Shown here: piece by piece, positions 1-8,055 of the stretch | Position numbering within the stretch: position 1 is the first letter of the stretch | Layout: every line of letters begins with the position of its first letter | Assembly (NCBI GenBank): GCA_964552655.1 | Contig: CAZKHG010000016.1 | Coordinates: 1 to 64,000 of the forward strand | Direction of reading: 5' to 3' | Length of the DNA stretch: 64,000 nt | DNA from: CAZKHG01 sp964552655 | Lineage (GTDB): Bacteria; Bacteroidota; Bacteroidia; Bacteroidales; Tenuifilaceae | Notes under the pieces: model-generated | Seen by the model: only the letters and a program-made list of their open reading frames with translations | Database searches by the model: none | What the model was told of the DNA's origin: nothing | Program-made: the position numbers and the translations under genes

Positions 1-95
1 GTCTGGAGGCAAGAATTCAGCTTACTGGTGATGAAATTGGTTACGGGGAGCATGGGGATTCAAAGCATTTCTACAGGAAAAAAGTTGCTAAATAA
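1..95 (+). CDS. 3' end of an unidentified gene (partial)
   Basis: Reading from base 3, about 30 codons stay open and end in TAA at 93-95. The translated tail contains LTGDEIGYGEHGDSKHFYRK, which has ordinary protein-like composition, whereas the other two forward frames give less plausible peptides. The start and most of the gene lie before the window. I do not recognise the family from so short a tail. It runs in the same direction as the liaF-like gene that follows after about 107 bp, but the two TTCACCGA repeats between them suggest a new promoter there. Confidence 0.5.
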   Translation, partial: LEARIQLTGDEIGYGEHGDSKHFYRKKVAK

Positions 96-110
96 GTTTT
101 CAGTCAATAA

Positions 111-142
111 TTCACCGACTCCTTTACCATGTTCACCGATTT
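111..142 (+). promoter_or_regulatory. Candidate LytTR operator: two direct repeats with a 21-bp period
   Basis: TTCACCGA occurs at 111-118 and again at 132-139, so the period is exactly 21 bp, two helical turns. LytTR-domain regulators are known to bind paired short direct repeats with this spacing. The repeats lie about 65-90 bp upstream of the liaF-like gene, whose cluster encodes a LytTR regulator. A third copy, TTCACCGATTT, lies at 2915-2925 before the next gene downstream. Assignment to this regulator is inference. Confidence 0.45.
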
Positions 143-202
143 TATATTTAATACTCGATTAAGCAATTCTACCTTAGCAGAAAATTTTAAAATCTAACTA
201 AA

Positions 203-928
203 ATGGAACGATTTAATGAAACAACCCCAAGAACCAACAACTCAAGAATTGTTGTTGGCTTGGTACTAATAACCCTTGCTGTTCTTCTTTTTGCAGATAA
301 TTTTGATATTATCCCCTGGAACTGGCATAGCATAGTATTCACCTGGCAGATGCTACTTATCGTAATAGGGGTTATCAGCCTGGTAAAACACGAATCGAGA
401 GTAACCGGAATTATACTCATTGCCATTGGCGTATTTTTTCTAGTTGCCAAAGTTTATTACTTCCCATTCGGAATCAGGCATCTATTCTGGCCTACCGTAC
501 TAGCTGCAATTGGTGTAATACTTATCCTCCGAAGAAAGAATACCGATTCCCATGTTTTCTCCGGCAGTAAGACTATCACCAGCGAAGACTTTATTGATGA
601 TGTGGCCATTTTTGGGGGAAGCGAACAAAAAATCAAATCCAGGAATTTCCGTGGTGGCAGGCTAACCAACATTTTTGGCGGCTCCCAGTTCGATATGCTC
701 GATGCCCAAATGGCTCCCGGCCAGAACGTGATTGACGTTTTCTGCTTGTTTGGCGGCTCAAAGTTCCTTATCCCCGCCAACTGGAAAGTCAGAATTGAGG
801 TAACCTCGATTTTTGGTGGGTTTAGCGATAAAAGAAAAAGCATTTCCTCCATTGAAAATGATAATGTATCAGAGCTTGTAGTAAAAGGAACTGTTATATT
901 TGGTGGCGGTGAGCTAAAAAATCTTTAG
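203..928 (+). CDS. LiaF-like membrane protein (DUF5668 / cell-wall-active antibiotic response family)
   Basis: The 241-residue protein starts with four closely spaced hydrophobic segments (roughly residues 15-32, 42-60, 67-86 and 92-108). A soluble C-terminal half follows with repeated IFGG/FGGS turns, the pattern of the LiaF-type C-terminal domain that folds as a stack of short beta strands. In Firmicutes, LiaF restrains a cell-envelope stress two-component system. Here a LytS-type kinase and a LytTR regulator follow directly, so a similar role in tuning that pair is a reasonable inference. No signal peptide is seen. The ATG follows a 107-bp leader that holds the direct repeats at 111-142. 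Confidence 0.75.
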   Translation: MERFNETTPRTNNSRIVVGLVLITLAVLLFADNFDIIPWNWHSIVFTWQMLLIVIGVISLVKHESRVTGIILIAIGVFFLVAKVYYFPFGIRHLFWPTVLAAIGVILILRRKNTDSHVFSGSKTITSEDFIDDVAIFGGSEQKIKSRNFRGGRLTNIFGGSQFDMLDAQMAPGQNVIDVFCLFGGSKFLIPANWKVRIEVTSIFGGFSDKRKSISSIENDNVSELVVKGTVIFGGGELKNL

Positions 929-1010
929 AAGATTTTTACAAGTAAATCAATTCTAAATACCTGAATTATTAACTAGTAGGTAATGTAAAGCAAAATTCTA
1001 TTCAATAACG

Positions 1011-2078
1011 ATGCAGCTGTTAAATATTAAAAAAAACATTCCTTACTACTTATTTGGAATCTGGTGGGCAGTTGTACTGATTGCCCACTTTTCCATTATG
1101 TACTACCTTTTTCATTTCAGCTTTATCCATGCCCTTGCCGACAGCTTAACCTTTAATATTCTCTTTGTAATCATATCCACCGGACTGTGGTTTTGGGTCA
1201 GGTATAGCGATTTTGAAAAACAGAAGATACAAACCGTAATTATCAACCATATTGCTTCGCTTACCCTTAGTATCTTTTTATGGATTACTATTGCCAACCT
1301 TATCCTAAAAAGCATATTACCCGTTGATGATGAATCTTACTTCACTTTTTTGAAGGATTCCTTACCCATCAGAATTATAGTAGGTTTCGTTTTTTATACT
1401 ATAATGGCAATCTCCTATTACCTCAGCATTTACATCCAAAACTTCAGAGAGCAACTAATTAAGGAAACTGAATTCAAGTCGCTTATCCGTGATGCAGAGC
1501 TGAACTGGTTGAAACTTCAAATAAACCCTCATTTCCTGTTCAACAGCCTGAACTCCATCAGCTCATTAACCATGTCAAACCCTGATAAAGCTCAGGACAT
1601 GATTATCAGGCTTTCTGAGCTGCTGAGATACTCCCTTAAACAATCTCCTCAAAGTTTTGTAACCCTTAGCGATGAGATTGATAACTGTACCAAATACCTT
1701 GAAATTGAAAAAGTCCGTTTTGGAAATAGGCTTGGATATACCATCAATACATGCAACGATATTCAATCCATCAGTGTTCCGGCGATGATTCTTCAACCCC
1801 TCTTTGAAAATGCAATTAAACATGGAGTTGCCTCGTCCCCTGAAGATGGTATGATTATGGCCTCATTCAGCAATAAAGGCAGCTACTTACTAATTGAAAT
1901 ATCCAACACCATCTCAAACGAGTTTCCTGTTGCCAAAGGAACCGGAGTGGGTATTGCCAACATCTCCCGACGGTTAAGCCTTCTTTTTGGACAGAACGAT
2001 TTAATAAAATCAAGCACCGAAGGCAATATCTACAAAGTTGAAATTAAAATTCCTCTTTCCAACTTTAAAACAGCATAG
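1011..2078 (+). CDS. LytS/YpdA-type sensor histidine kinase
   Basis: The protein has 355 residues, with four predicted membrane segments in about residues 10-145 and then the His_kinase domain. The phosphoacceptor motif reads LQINPHFLFNSLNS, with His174 as the likely phosphorylated residue. Past residue 250 is an HATPase region with the N-box FENAIKHGV and the G-box GTGVGIANISRRL. There is no extracellular sensor domain beyond short loops, so the signal is probably sensed within the membrane or passed on by the LiaF-like protein upstream. The LytTR regulator begins 2 bp after the stop codon, so the two are almost certainly cotranscribed and are cognate partners. Confidence 0.9.
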   Translation: MQLLNIKKNIPYYLFGIWWAVVLIAHFSIMYYLFHFSFIHALADSLTFNILFVIISTGLWFWVRYSDFEKQKIQTVIINHIASLTLSIFLWITIANLILKSILPVDDESYFTFLKDSLPIRIIVGFVFYTIMAISYYLSIYIQNFREQLIKETEFKSLIRDAELNWLKLQINPHFLFNSLNSISSLTMSNPDKAQDMIIRLSELLRYSLKQSPQSFVTLSDEIDNCTKYLEIEKVRFGNRLGYTINTCNDIQSISVPAMILQPLFENAIKHGVASSPEDGMIMASFSNKGSYLLIEISNTISNEFPVAKGTGVGIANISRRLSLLFGQNDLIKSSTEGNIYKVEIKIPLSNFKTA

Positions 2079-2080
2079 CA

Positions 2081-2821
2081 ATGAAAGCAATTATTATTGA
2101 AGATGAGGAACCCGCACGCGACCTCTTAAGAAGATTTATAAGTCAGTACGATGACATCGAAGTGGTAGGTGAATTTATTGATGGTTTTGAGGGCGCTAAA
2201 GCTATAAACCAATTAAAACCCGATTTGGTTTTTTTAGACATCCAGCTGCCTAGGATTACCGGGATGGAATTACTTGAACTACTTGAATATACCCCGTTGA
2301 TTATTTTCACAACTGCCTATGATGAGTTTGCATTAAAAGCTTTCGAAAAAAATGCCATCGATTACCTATTAAAACCATTTTCGCGCGAAAGGTTTTCCCA
2401 AAGTATTATTAAGGCCCGGGAAAAGTTCAAAAATCATTACCAGCCAAATCAAACCGTTCACGAACTGGCCGATTCCTTATCCACAGGGGCTATGCTGAAT
2501 CGTATCGTTGTTAAATCAAATAAAACTTTAAATGTTATACCTCTCGATAAAATAATTTACCTTGAAGCACAGGACGATTACGTTATGATTTATACCCAGG
2601 ATGGAAGGTTTATGAAGAAACAAACCATGAAGTATTTTGAGGAAAGGTTAGACCCGAATCAATTTATCAGGATTCATCGTTCCTATATTGTAAATGCATC
2701 ATTTATCAATAAACTGGAACCTTACGAGAAAGACAACTACTTACTTGTGCTCAAAAATGGGGCAAAATTAAAGGTCAGCAGCACAGGTTATAAAACCTTA
2801 AAAGATGTTCTTGGGTTCTAA
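2081..2821 (+). CDS. LytTR-family response regulator
   Basis: This 246-residue protein joins an N-terminal receiver domain (residues 1-120) to a C-terminal LytTR DNA-binding domain (about 145-244). The acidic pocket is ED at residues 7-8, the phosphorylation site is Asp53 in VFLDIQLP, and the conserved Lys lies in LLKPF. The LytTR part has the typical sequence IHRSYIVN. It is paired with the kinase that ends 2 bp upstream. The direct repeats at 111 and 132 make autoregulation of the liaF-lytS-lytR cluster likely, and the related single element at 2915 suggests the next gene may also be a target. Confidence 0.92.
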   Translation: MKAIIIEDEEPARDLLRRFISQYDDIEVVGEFIDGFEGAKAINQLKPDLVFLDIQLPRITGMELLELLEYTPLIIFTTAYDEFALKAFEKNAIDYLLKPFSRERFSQSIIKAREKFKNHYQPNQTVHELADSLSTGAMLNRIVVKSNKTLNVIPLDKIIYLEAQDDYVMIYTQDGRFMKKQTMKYFEERLDPNQFIRIHRSYIVNASFINKLEPYEKDNYLLVLKNGAKLKVSSTGYKTLKDVLGF

Positions 2822-2857
2822 ATTTAGCTAAGCAACCTTTTTTTGAGTTAAAACACC

Positions 2858-2888
2858 TTGTTAGAAATAACAATTTGGCGTTTTTTTT
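2858..2888 (+). terminator. Possible intrinsic terminator after the LytTR gene
   Basis: TTGTTA (2858-2863) pairs with TAACAA (2868-2873) around a GAAA loop, with further imperfect CC/GG pairing outside, and a run of eight T follows at 2881-2888. The stem is short and AT-rich, so it is only a moderate candidate. Confidence 0.4.
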
Positions 2889-2914
2889 GTAGATAAAAGA
2901 AATTGCTAGTACAT

Positions 2915-2925
2915 TTCACCGATTT
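2915..2925 (+). promoter_or_regulatory. Third TTCACCGATTT element
   Basis: Identical over 11 bases to the repeat at 132-142, and 11 bp before the ATG of the large peptidase/PD40 gene. There is no partner copy 21 bp away, so it is weaker evidence for regulator binding than the pair at 111-142. Confidence 0.3.
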
Positions 2926-2936
2926 AAATTAATAAT

Positions 2937-5900
2937 ATGAGGCGGATAACGAAATTATTCATAATCATACTTTTGATCCTTGGACATATAACTATTACCC
3001 ATATAGTAAAAGCCCAGTATTTTGGACAGAATAAACCTATATACAAGAAGTTTAAATACGATGTTTATCAAACCCCGCACTTTGAAATTTACCATTACTT
3101 CAAGAATGATACCCTGATAAATCGTCTTGCCCAGGCATCCGATAAATGGTATAATATGCATTTTCAGGTGTTCCGGGATTCAATCAAGGATAAAAACCCC
3201 ATCCTGTTCTATGCCAACCAGGCAGATTTTCAACAAACAACGGCAATTCAAGGTTCAATTGGAATTGGAACAGGGGGCGTTACAGAAGCATTAAAAAACC
3301 GGGTAGTCCTTCCAGTTACTGAGACCTGGGCCCAAACCGATCATGTTCTTGGCCACGAACTGGTACATGCTTTCCAATACCATTCGCTGATACATGGCGA
3401 TTCAACCAACCTGAACTCAGTTAGAAATTTACCACTTTGGATGGTTGAAGGTATGTCCGAGTACCTCTCGATTGGAAGTAATGATTACCAGACTGCTATC
3501 TGGATGCGCGATGCAGTGCTAAACAATAAATTTCCTACCCTGGAGGAAATGACCCGCGATATGAACAGCTTTTTCCCATACCGCTGGGGACATGCCTTTT
3601 GGGCATTCATTGGCCGTACATTTGGCGATAGTTTGATTAACCCCATTTTTAGGGAAACTGCAAAAAGAGGTTATGATATTGCTCTAAGAAGATATGTTGG
3701 GATAGACGAGAAATCGTTCTCAAGTATCTGGAAACAGGTATTCACTGAATTCTATAAAGAGCAAATGAAAGACTCAGTTGAAGAACCCTCCGGTAAGCTA
3801 ACCATTTTTGAGAAAAATGCCGGTCAGATGAACATCTCCCCGTCCATCAGCCCCGATGGCAGGTATCTGGCTTTTTATTCCGAAAGGGATCTTTTCTCGA
3901 TCGATCTTTATATGGCCAATGCAGCAACCGGGAAAATAATCAGAAAACTTTCCAGTGTTGTTCATGAAAATGAAATTGATGCCCTTAATTTTATCGAATC
4001 CGCCGGGACCTGGTCACCTGATAGCCGCCAGTTTGCTTTCATTGGGTTTAGCAAGGGGAGAAATGTTTTAATTATTGTTGATGTTCTTGATGGTAAACTG
4101 GTAAAGGAATTCACAATTCCGGGTGTACCATCGTTCAACTACCCTGCCTGGTCGCCCACGGGTGAATCTATTGTAGTTTCAGGACTGGTGGAAGGCAAGA
4201 ATGATTTGTTCCTGTATAACCTGAAAAATGGAAAAGTAAAACAACTGACAAACGATTTTTGGTGCAACATCCACCCATCCTGGTCGGCAGATGGCAGGTA
4301 TATTGTTTACTCCACCGATGAGCCCTCGGCTTCAAACAGCATGTACTCATCACCAAAGGGTTACTACCTGGCCACGCTGGATGTTAATAATGGCACCAAA
4401 AACATTTACTATTTCTTCCCCGATGCCGATAATTTAAACCCTCAGTTCTCATCTGATGGTAAGAAAATATTTTTTCTTTCAAACAGCGATGGTTTCAGGA
4501 ATTTGTATAGTTACGATATTGAGACTGGCGATGTTTACAGGCAAACCAGAATTCTTACCGGCATCAGCGGTATTACACCCCTTGCCCCTGCTATGAGCCT
4601 GGCCCGAGAAACCGACGAGGTTTGCTATTCGCATTATTTTGGAGGAAAATACTCCATTTATACAGCCGATCAACCAGACTTCTCTCCTGTTAAAGTTAAC
4701 CGTGATTCTGTAAATTTCACAGCATCAACCCTGCCCCCGCTAAACAGAGCGGTTGAAGGAATAATTGATAATAACCTGGCAAATATGTACAATGTTCCCA
4801 AAACCCCGGTTGATTCTTTTAAAACTGTTCCGTTCAAACCCAAGTTTAAACTGGATTATATATCAAATATGGGTGGTATTGGAATTGGTGCCAGCCAGTT
4901 TGGTACAGCCATGTCGGGTGGTGTAGAGATGCTTTTCAGCGATATCACCGGGGCTAATATGATCTATACAGGGCTCTCAATAAATGGCGAAATCTATGAT
5001 TTTGGGGGTCAAGTCACCTATATCAATCAGCGAAAATACATAACTTGGGGAGTCTATGGTTCACATGTTCCCTTCTCAACCGGTTGGTTTGAATATGACA
5101 CGGCCCATATAAATGGATACGTTTGGGATGTTATGAAACTTAACCATTTACGGATATTTGAATCGTCCCTTGGCGGAATATCCTACTTCCCCTTATCCCA
5201 AACTATCCGATTTGAACTTGGAGGATCGGTTTCCTGGTACAACTACCGGTTAGATGTTATCTCAAATTACTATGATCCGGCTAACCCTTATGGCGGTTAC
5301 TACCAACGATACGATAAAAATGTTCCTACACCTTACAAAGGTTTCCAAATTGAACGGTTCAACGTAGCATGGGTTCTGGATAATTCCAGTTTTGGTATTG
5401 CCTCACCGGCTAAGGGTCTTAGAGCAAGATTTCAGGTTGATCAAACGTTGGGGGATATAAGCTATTTTGGTACACTTCTCGATGCCCGTAAGTACTTTTT
5501 CTTTAAACCATACACCATTGCCATTCGCGGTTATTACTATGGCCGGCACTTTGGTAACTCAGATCAGCTATACGACTTGTTTATTGGATATCCATGGTAT
5601 GTTAGAGGTTACGAACGAGCCGGGTTATTTGATAATGCTTCATTAAATAGCCGGGTCGTTACACCAAATCAACTTACCGGCGATCAGATGGTACTGGCAA
5701 GCGCAGAATTCAGAATACCGTTCACCGGGCCCAAACGGCTGACCATGTTCAAATCCAACTTCTTCTTTACTGAACTAGCCTTTTTTACAGATGCAGGTAT
5801 AGCCTGGAAAAGCAACAGTAACGTCTCATTCAAATGGCAACCCAATAATGATCCTAATGATGATAATTTTGAGAGAATTCCAATTTTTAGCACCGGGGTT

Positions 5901-6017
5901 AGCTTGAGAATAAACCTTTTTGGAATGCTCGTATTGGAACCGTATTATGCTATTCCTTTCCAGCTTGGAGGTTTTAAATCTGCATATATTGGGTTGAACT
6001 TCCTGCCCGGTTGGTAA
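2937..6017 (+). CDS. Giant envelope protein: gluzincin-type peptidase domain + PD40 propeller + BamA-like beta-barrel
   Basis: This 1026-residue protein has a signal peptide (hydrophobic stretch ending near KAQ, residue 27). A metallopeptidase-like domain follows with HELVH at residues 140-144 and a downstream WMVEGMSEY (Glu171 the likely third zinc ligand). Next come WD40-like PD40 blades (about residues 270-580) with repeated SPDGRYLAF and WSPDSRQFAF motifs. The last 350-400 residues are rich in alternating aromatic/polar strands, contain WYVRGYE and end in YIGLNFLPGW, typical of surface-antigen/BamA-type barrels. It should therefore sit in the outer membrane with its peptidase and propeller in the periplasm. 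The substrate is unknown. The gene stands alone downstream of the lytS/lytR pair and may be its target. Confidence 0.8.
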   Translation: MRRITKLFIIILLILGHITITHIVKAQYFGQNKPIYKKFKYDVYQTPHFEIYHYFKNDTLINRLAQASDKWYNMHFQVFRDSIKDKNPILFYANQADFQQTTAIQGSIGIGTGGVTEALKNRVVLPVTETWAQTDHVLGHELVHAFQYHSLIHGDSTNLNSVRNLPLWMVEGMSEYLSIGSNDYQTAIWMRDAVLNNKFPTLEEMTRDMNSFFPYRWGHAFWAFIGRTFGDSLINPIFRETAKRGYDIALRRYVGIDEKSFSSIWKQVFTEFYKEQMKDSVEEPSGKLTIFEKNAGQMNISPSISPDGRYLAFYSERDLFSIDLYMANAATGKIIRKLSSVVHENEIDALNFIESAGTWSPDSRQFAFIGFSKGRNVLIIVDVLDGKLVKEFTIPGVPSFNYPAWSPTGESIVVSGLVEGKNDLFLYNLKNGKVKQLTNDFWCNIHPSWSADGRYIVYSTDEPSASNSMYSSPKGYYLATLDVNNGTKNIYYFFPDADNLNPQFSSDGKKIFFLSNSDGFRNLYSYDIETGDVYRQTRILTGISGITPLAPAMSLARETDEVCYSHYFGGKYSIYTADQPDFSPVKVNRDSVNFTASTLPPLNRAVEGIIDNNLANMYNVPKTPVDSFKTVPFKPKFKLDYISNMGGIGIGASQFGTAMSGGVEMLFSDITGANMIYTGLSINGEIYDFGGQVTYINQRKYITWGVYGSHVPFSTGWFEYDTAHINGYVWDVMKLNHLRIFESSLGGISYFPLSQTIRFELGGSVSWYNYRLDVISNYYDPANPYGGYYQRYDKNVPTPYKGFQIERFNVAWVLDNSSFGIASPAKGLRARFQVDQTLGDISYFGTLLDARKYFFFKPYTIAIRGYYYGRHFGNSDQLYDLFIGYPWYVRGYERAGLFDNASLNSRVVTPNQLTGDQMVLASAEFRIPFTGPKRLTMFKSNFFFTELAFFTDAGIAWKSNSNVSFKWQPNNDPNDDNFERIPIFSTGVSLRINLFGMLVLEPYYAIPFQLGGFKSAYIGLNFLPGW

Positions 6018-6127
6018 TTATCAAAATCAGAATTCAGGATTATTGCCCGCTTTGATAAAAACCCTTATTAGTATATACTTCCCCAATAAAAAATGATTGG
6101 TTGATGTAACCTTTTATACTATACCCT

Positions 6128-7555
6128 TTAAAAATATAAATCTCTCTCCCCAGCAAAAATTTTATCCATTCGTTTCCTCAGCTCAAGTACATTAATCTCA
6201 CCGTTAAGTTGTGCGATATTCTTCTCGATTAGGGCTAATCCCTTTTTTGTCACCTCTGGGTTGCCATAATCAGCTAAATATTCTGTGAGGGTAAGAATTG
6301 CATTTGGTGTACAGTACCTTTTAATAAACCCAGGAACTGAAAATTCCATAAAGTGTTCCCCGGTACGTCCTAATCGATAGCAGGCAGTGCAAAAGGATGG
6401 CAGGTAATCGTTTTCGATCAGCTCTTCTATAATTTCTCCGAGTGAGCGGTTATCATTTATCTCAAACTGCTCCTTGTTAAGGTTCTGCTTCTCATTAACA
6501 GTATCAGAGTATGAGCCCAACTCAATCTTTGTTCCACCGTCTATCTGGGAAACCCCAAACTTAATAACCTGTCTGCGTACATTCACCGGTTCACGGGCGG
6601 TAAGAATCATCCCGGTATATGGAACAGCTAGGCGGAGAATGGCTACCAGCTTAACAAAGTCATCATCTGAAACAAAGTATTGATCAGTAATATCCAATGA
6701 TGAAGCAGATTTTATCCTTGGAAAAGAGATGGTGTGGGGGCCAACATTGTAGCATGCTTCAAGGTGGTTGGTGTGCCTCACAAGAGCCAGTACATCATAT
6801 CTCCAATCGTATAGCCCAAAAAGTGCTCCGATTCCAACATCATCCAACCCTGCTTCCTGGGCGCGATCGAGGGATGTTAACCGCCACTCAAAATCGCGCT
6901 TCTTACCGGATGGATGGTACTGCTCATACATTTTTGGGTGATAGGTTTCCTGAAAAACCTGATAGGTTCCAATTCCGGCAGCTTTAACTGTTCTGAAACC
7001 TTCAACACTAAGGGGCGCTGCATTAATATTTACCCTTCGTATTTCACCATTCCCCTTTTTAATTCCATAAACCAGTCTTACGGTGTGTGCAATGTATTCC
7101 GGCGAATATTCCGGATGTTCCCCGTAAACAAGTATTAACCTTTTTTGCCCGTTATCTTCAAGGGCTTCAACTTCATTTACTATTTCTTCATCAGTAAGTG
7201 TTTTTCTAACTGCCTCCTTATTTGAAGCACGAAAACCACAATACTTACAATTATTTGTGCATTTATTGCCTATATAGAGGGGAGCAAAAAGCACGATCCT
7301 GTTCCCATAAACCTTCTTTTTAAGTTCCCTTGCTCCCTGAAGAATTTCCTGCACAAGTTCCGGTTCGGTAGTATTTACTAGAACAGCAACCTCTTCAAGG
7401 TTTAATCGCTTTTTATCAAGCGATTTAGAGATAATCTCTCTTACTCGCTTTAAGGTTGGCTTTGCTTCATTGATATATTTCCATATCTCATCCGGGTTGA
7501 TAAAAGGTTTCATCCTTTCATCAGGGATACTGTACTTTTCAGGTAAAAATTTCAT
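6128..7555 (-). CDS. hydG: [FeFe]-hydrogenase maturase HydG (radical SAM tyrosine lyase)
   Basis: HydG cleaves tyrosine to make the CO and CN- ligands of the H-cluster. This protein has 475 residues, the usual length. The radical-SAM cluster motif CX3CX2C is at Cys99, Cys103 and Cys106 (KCTNNCKYCGF). The C-terminal second-cluster motif CX2CX22C is at Cys389, Cys392 and Cys415, with CTACYRLGRTG between; this separates HydG from its relative ThiH. The gene follows the TM1266-like regulator by about 70 bp and is probably cotranscribed from the promoter near 7973. The partner maturases HydE and HydF are not in this window. Its presence shows that the cell builds a real H-cluster. Confidence 0.95.
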   Translation of the reverse strand: MKFLPEKYSIPDERMKPFINPDEIWKYINEAKPTLKRVREIISKSLDKKRLNLEEVAVLVNTTEPELVQEILQGARELKKKVYGNRIVLFAPLYIGNKCTNNCKYCGFRASNKEAVRKTLTDEEIVNEVEALEDNGQKRLILVYGEHPEYSPEYIAHTVRLVYGIKKGNGEIRRVNINAAPLSVEGFRTVKAAGIGTYQVFQETYHPKMYEQYHPSGKKRDFEWRLTSLDRAQEAGLDDVGIGALFGLYDWRYDVLALVRHTNHLEACYNVGPHTISFPRIKSASSLDITDQYFVSDDDFVKLVAILRLAVPYTGMILTAREPVNVRRQVIKFGVSQIDGGTKIELGSYSDTVNEKQNLNKEQFEINDNRSLGEIIEELIENDYLPSFCTACYRLGRTGEHFMEFSVPGFIKRYCTPNAILTLTEYLADYGNPEVTKKGLALIEKNIAQLNGEINVLELRKRMDKIFAGERDLYF

Positions 7556-7625
7556 CGCTTTAATATTTTAAAATAAATAAATCGTAACCTGCCTAAAAAA
7601 GCGATGGTAAGAGACATTGCCAAAT

Positions 7626-7871
7626 TCAGCCTTTCATCATGATGGTCTTCACCTGCACTCCATCCAATTTCCCGATTGGTCCGGTTAAAGCGGTTATTTC
7701 ATCACTTGTGCCTTCAAGTACGAGTGAGATAACATTTAATCCCCTTGAATGGAATGGAATACCTTGTCTGCCAATGATCACATCGGCATGAGTTGAGAAA
7801 ATCTGGTTCAACTTATTCACGCTTTCCCGGTTCTCAACCAGAATAAGCGCAGCACCGAGTCTCTTTTCCAT
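7626..7871 (-). CDS. TM1266-type iron-only hydrogenase system regulator
   Basis: This 81-residue single-domain protein matches the small family found beside hydE/hydF/hydG genes. It starts MEKRLGAALILVENRESV and has the GRQGIPFHSRGLNVISLVLEG core. The family has a ferredoxin-like (ACT/NikR C-terminal-like) fold and is annotated as a putative hydrogenase regulator, though its ligand is not well established. There is no DNA-binding helix-turn-helix, so it may act by binding a small molecule or protein. It is the first gene of the hydG transcription unit, 114 bp downstream of a Rex-type box. Confidence 0.85.
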   Translation of the reverse strand: MEKRLGAALILVENRESVNKLNQIFSTHADVIIGRQGIPFHSRGLNVISLVLEGTSDEITALTGPIGKLDGVQVKTIMMKG

Positions 7872-7972
7872 CAGTTCAACTTTTGGATTAGAATAATATT
7901 TTGATTCTTTGAAAGCGATAAATCACTTTCTCAGATACAGAATCATTAGAAAATCGTTTCAAAAATCCGTTG

Positions 7973-8003
7973 CAAAGATAATAATTGTTATGGAATTAAC
8001 AGA
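7973..8003 (-). promoter_or_regulatory. Bacteroidota-type promoter for the TM1266/hydG unit
   Basis: On the minus strand TATCTTTG (7973-7980) fits the -7 element TAnnTTTG. TCTG (8000-8003) stands 19 nt upstream, a three-of-four match to the -33 element TTTG. The Rex-type box at 7985-8002 fills the spacer between them. Confidence 0.55.
7985..8002. promoter_or_regulatory. Rex-type operator
   Basis: TTGTTATGGAATTAACAG is an inverted repeat, TTGTTA-N6-TAACA(g), one base short of the Rex consensus form TTGTTAAnnnnTTAACAA in its arms. It lies between the -7 and -33 elements of the hydG-unit promoter, where a bound repressor would block RNA polymerase. A Rex protein is encoded 1 kb away. A matching box precedes the catalytic hydrogenase operon at 60340. 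Confidence 0.65.
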
Positions 8004-8055
8004 TGATAAAAATCATACATTTACATTTTATGCAAACAAGATATGTTTCTGTTTC

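Noticed and set aside
2858..2873. TTGTTA-GAAA-TAACAA as a Rex box
   Set aside because: The spacer is 4 bp, it lies downstream of the LytTR gene, and a T-run follows; a weak terminator explains it better.
6128..7555. ThiH (thiamine pathway) in place of HydG
   Set aside because: The C-terminal CX2CX22C second-cluster motif and the neighbouring TM1266-type gene are HydG features; no thiamine genes are nearby.
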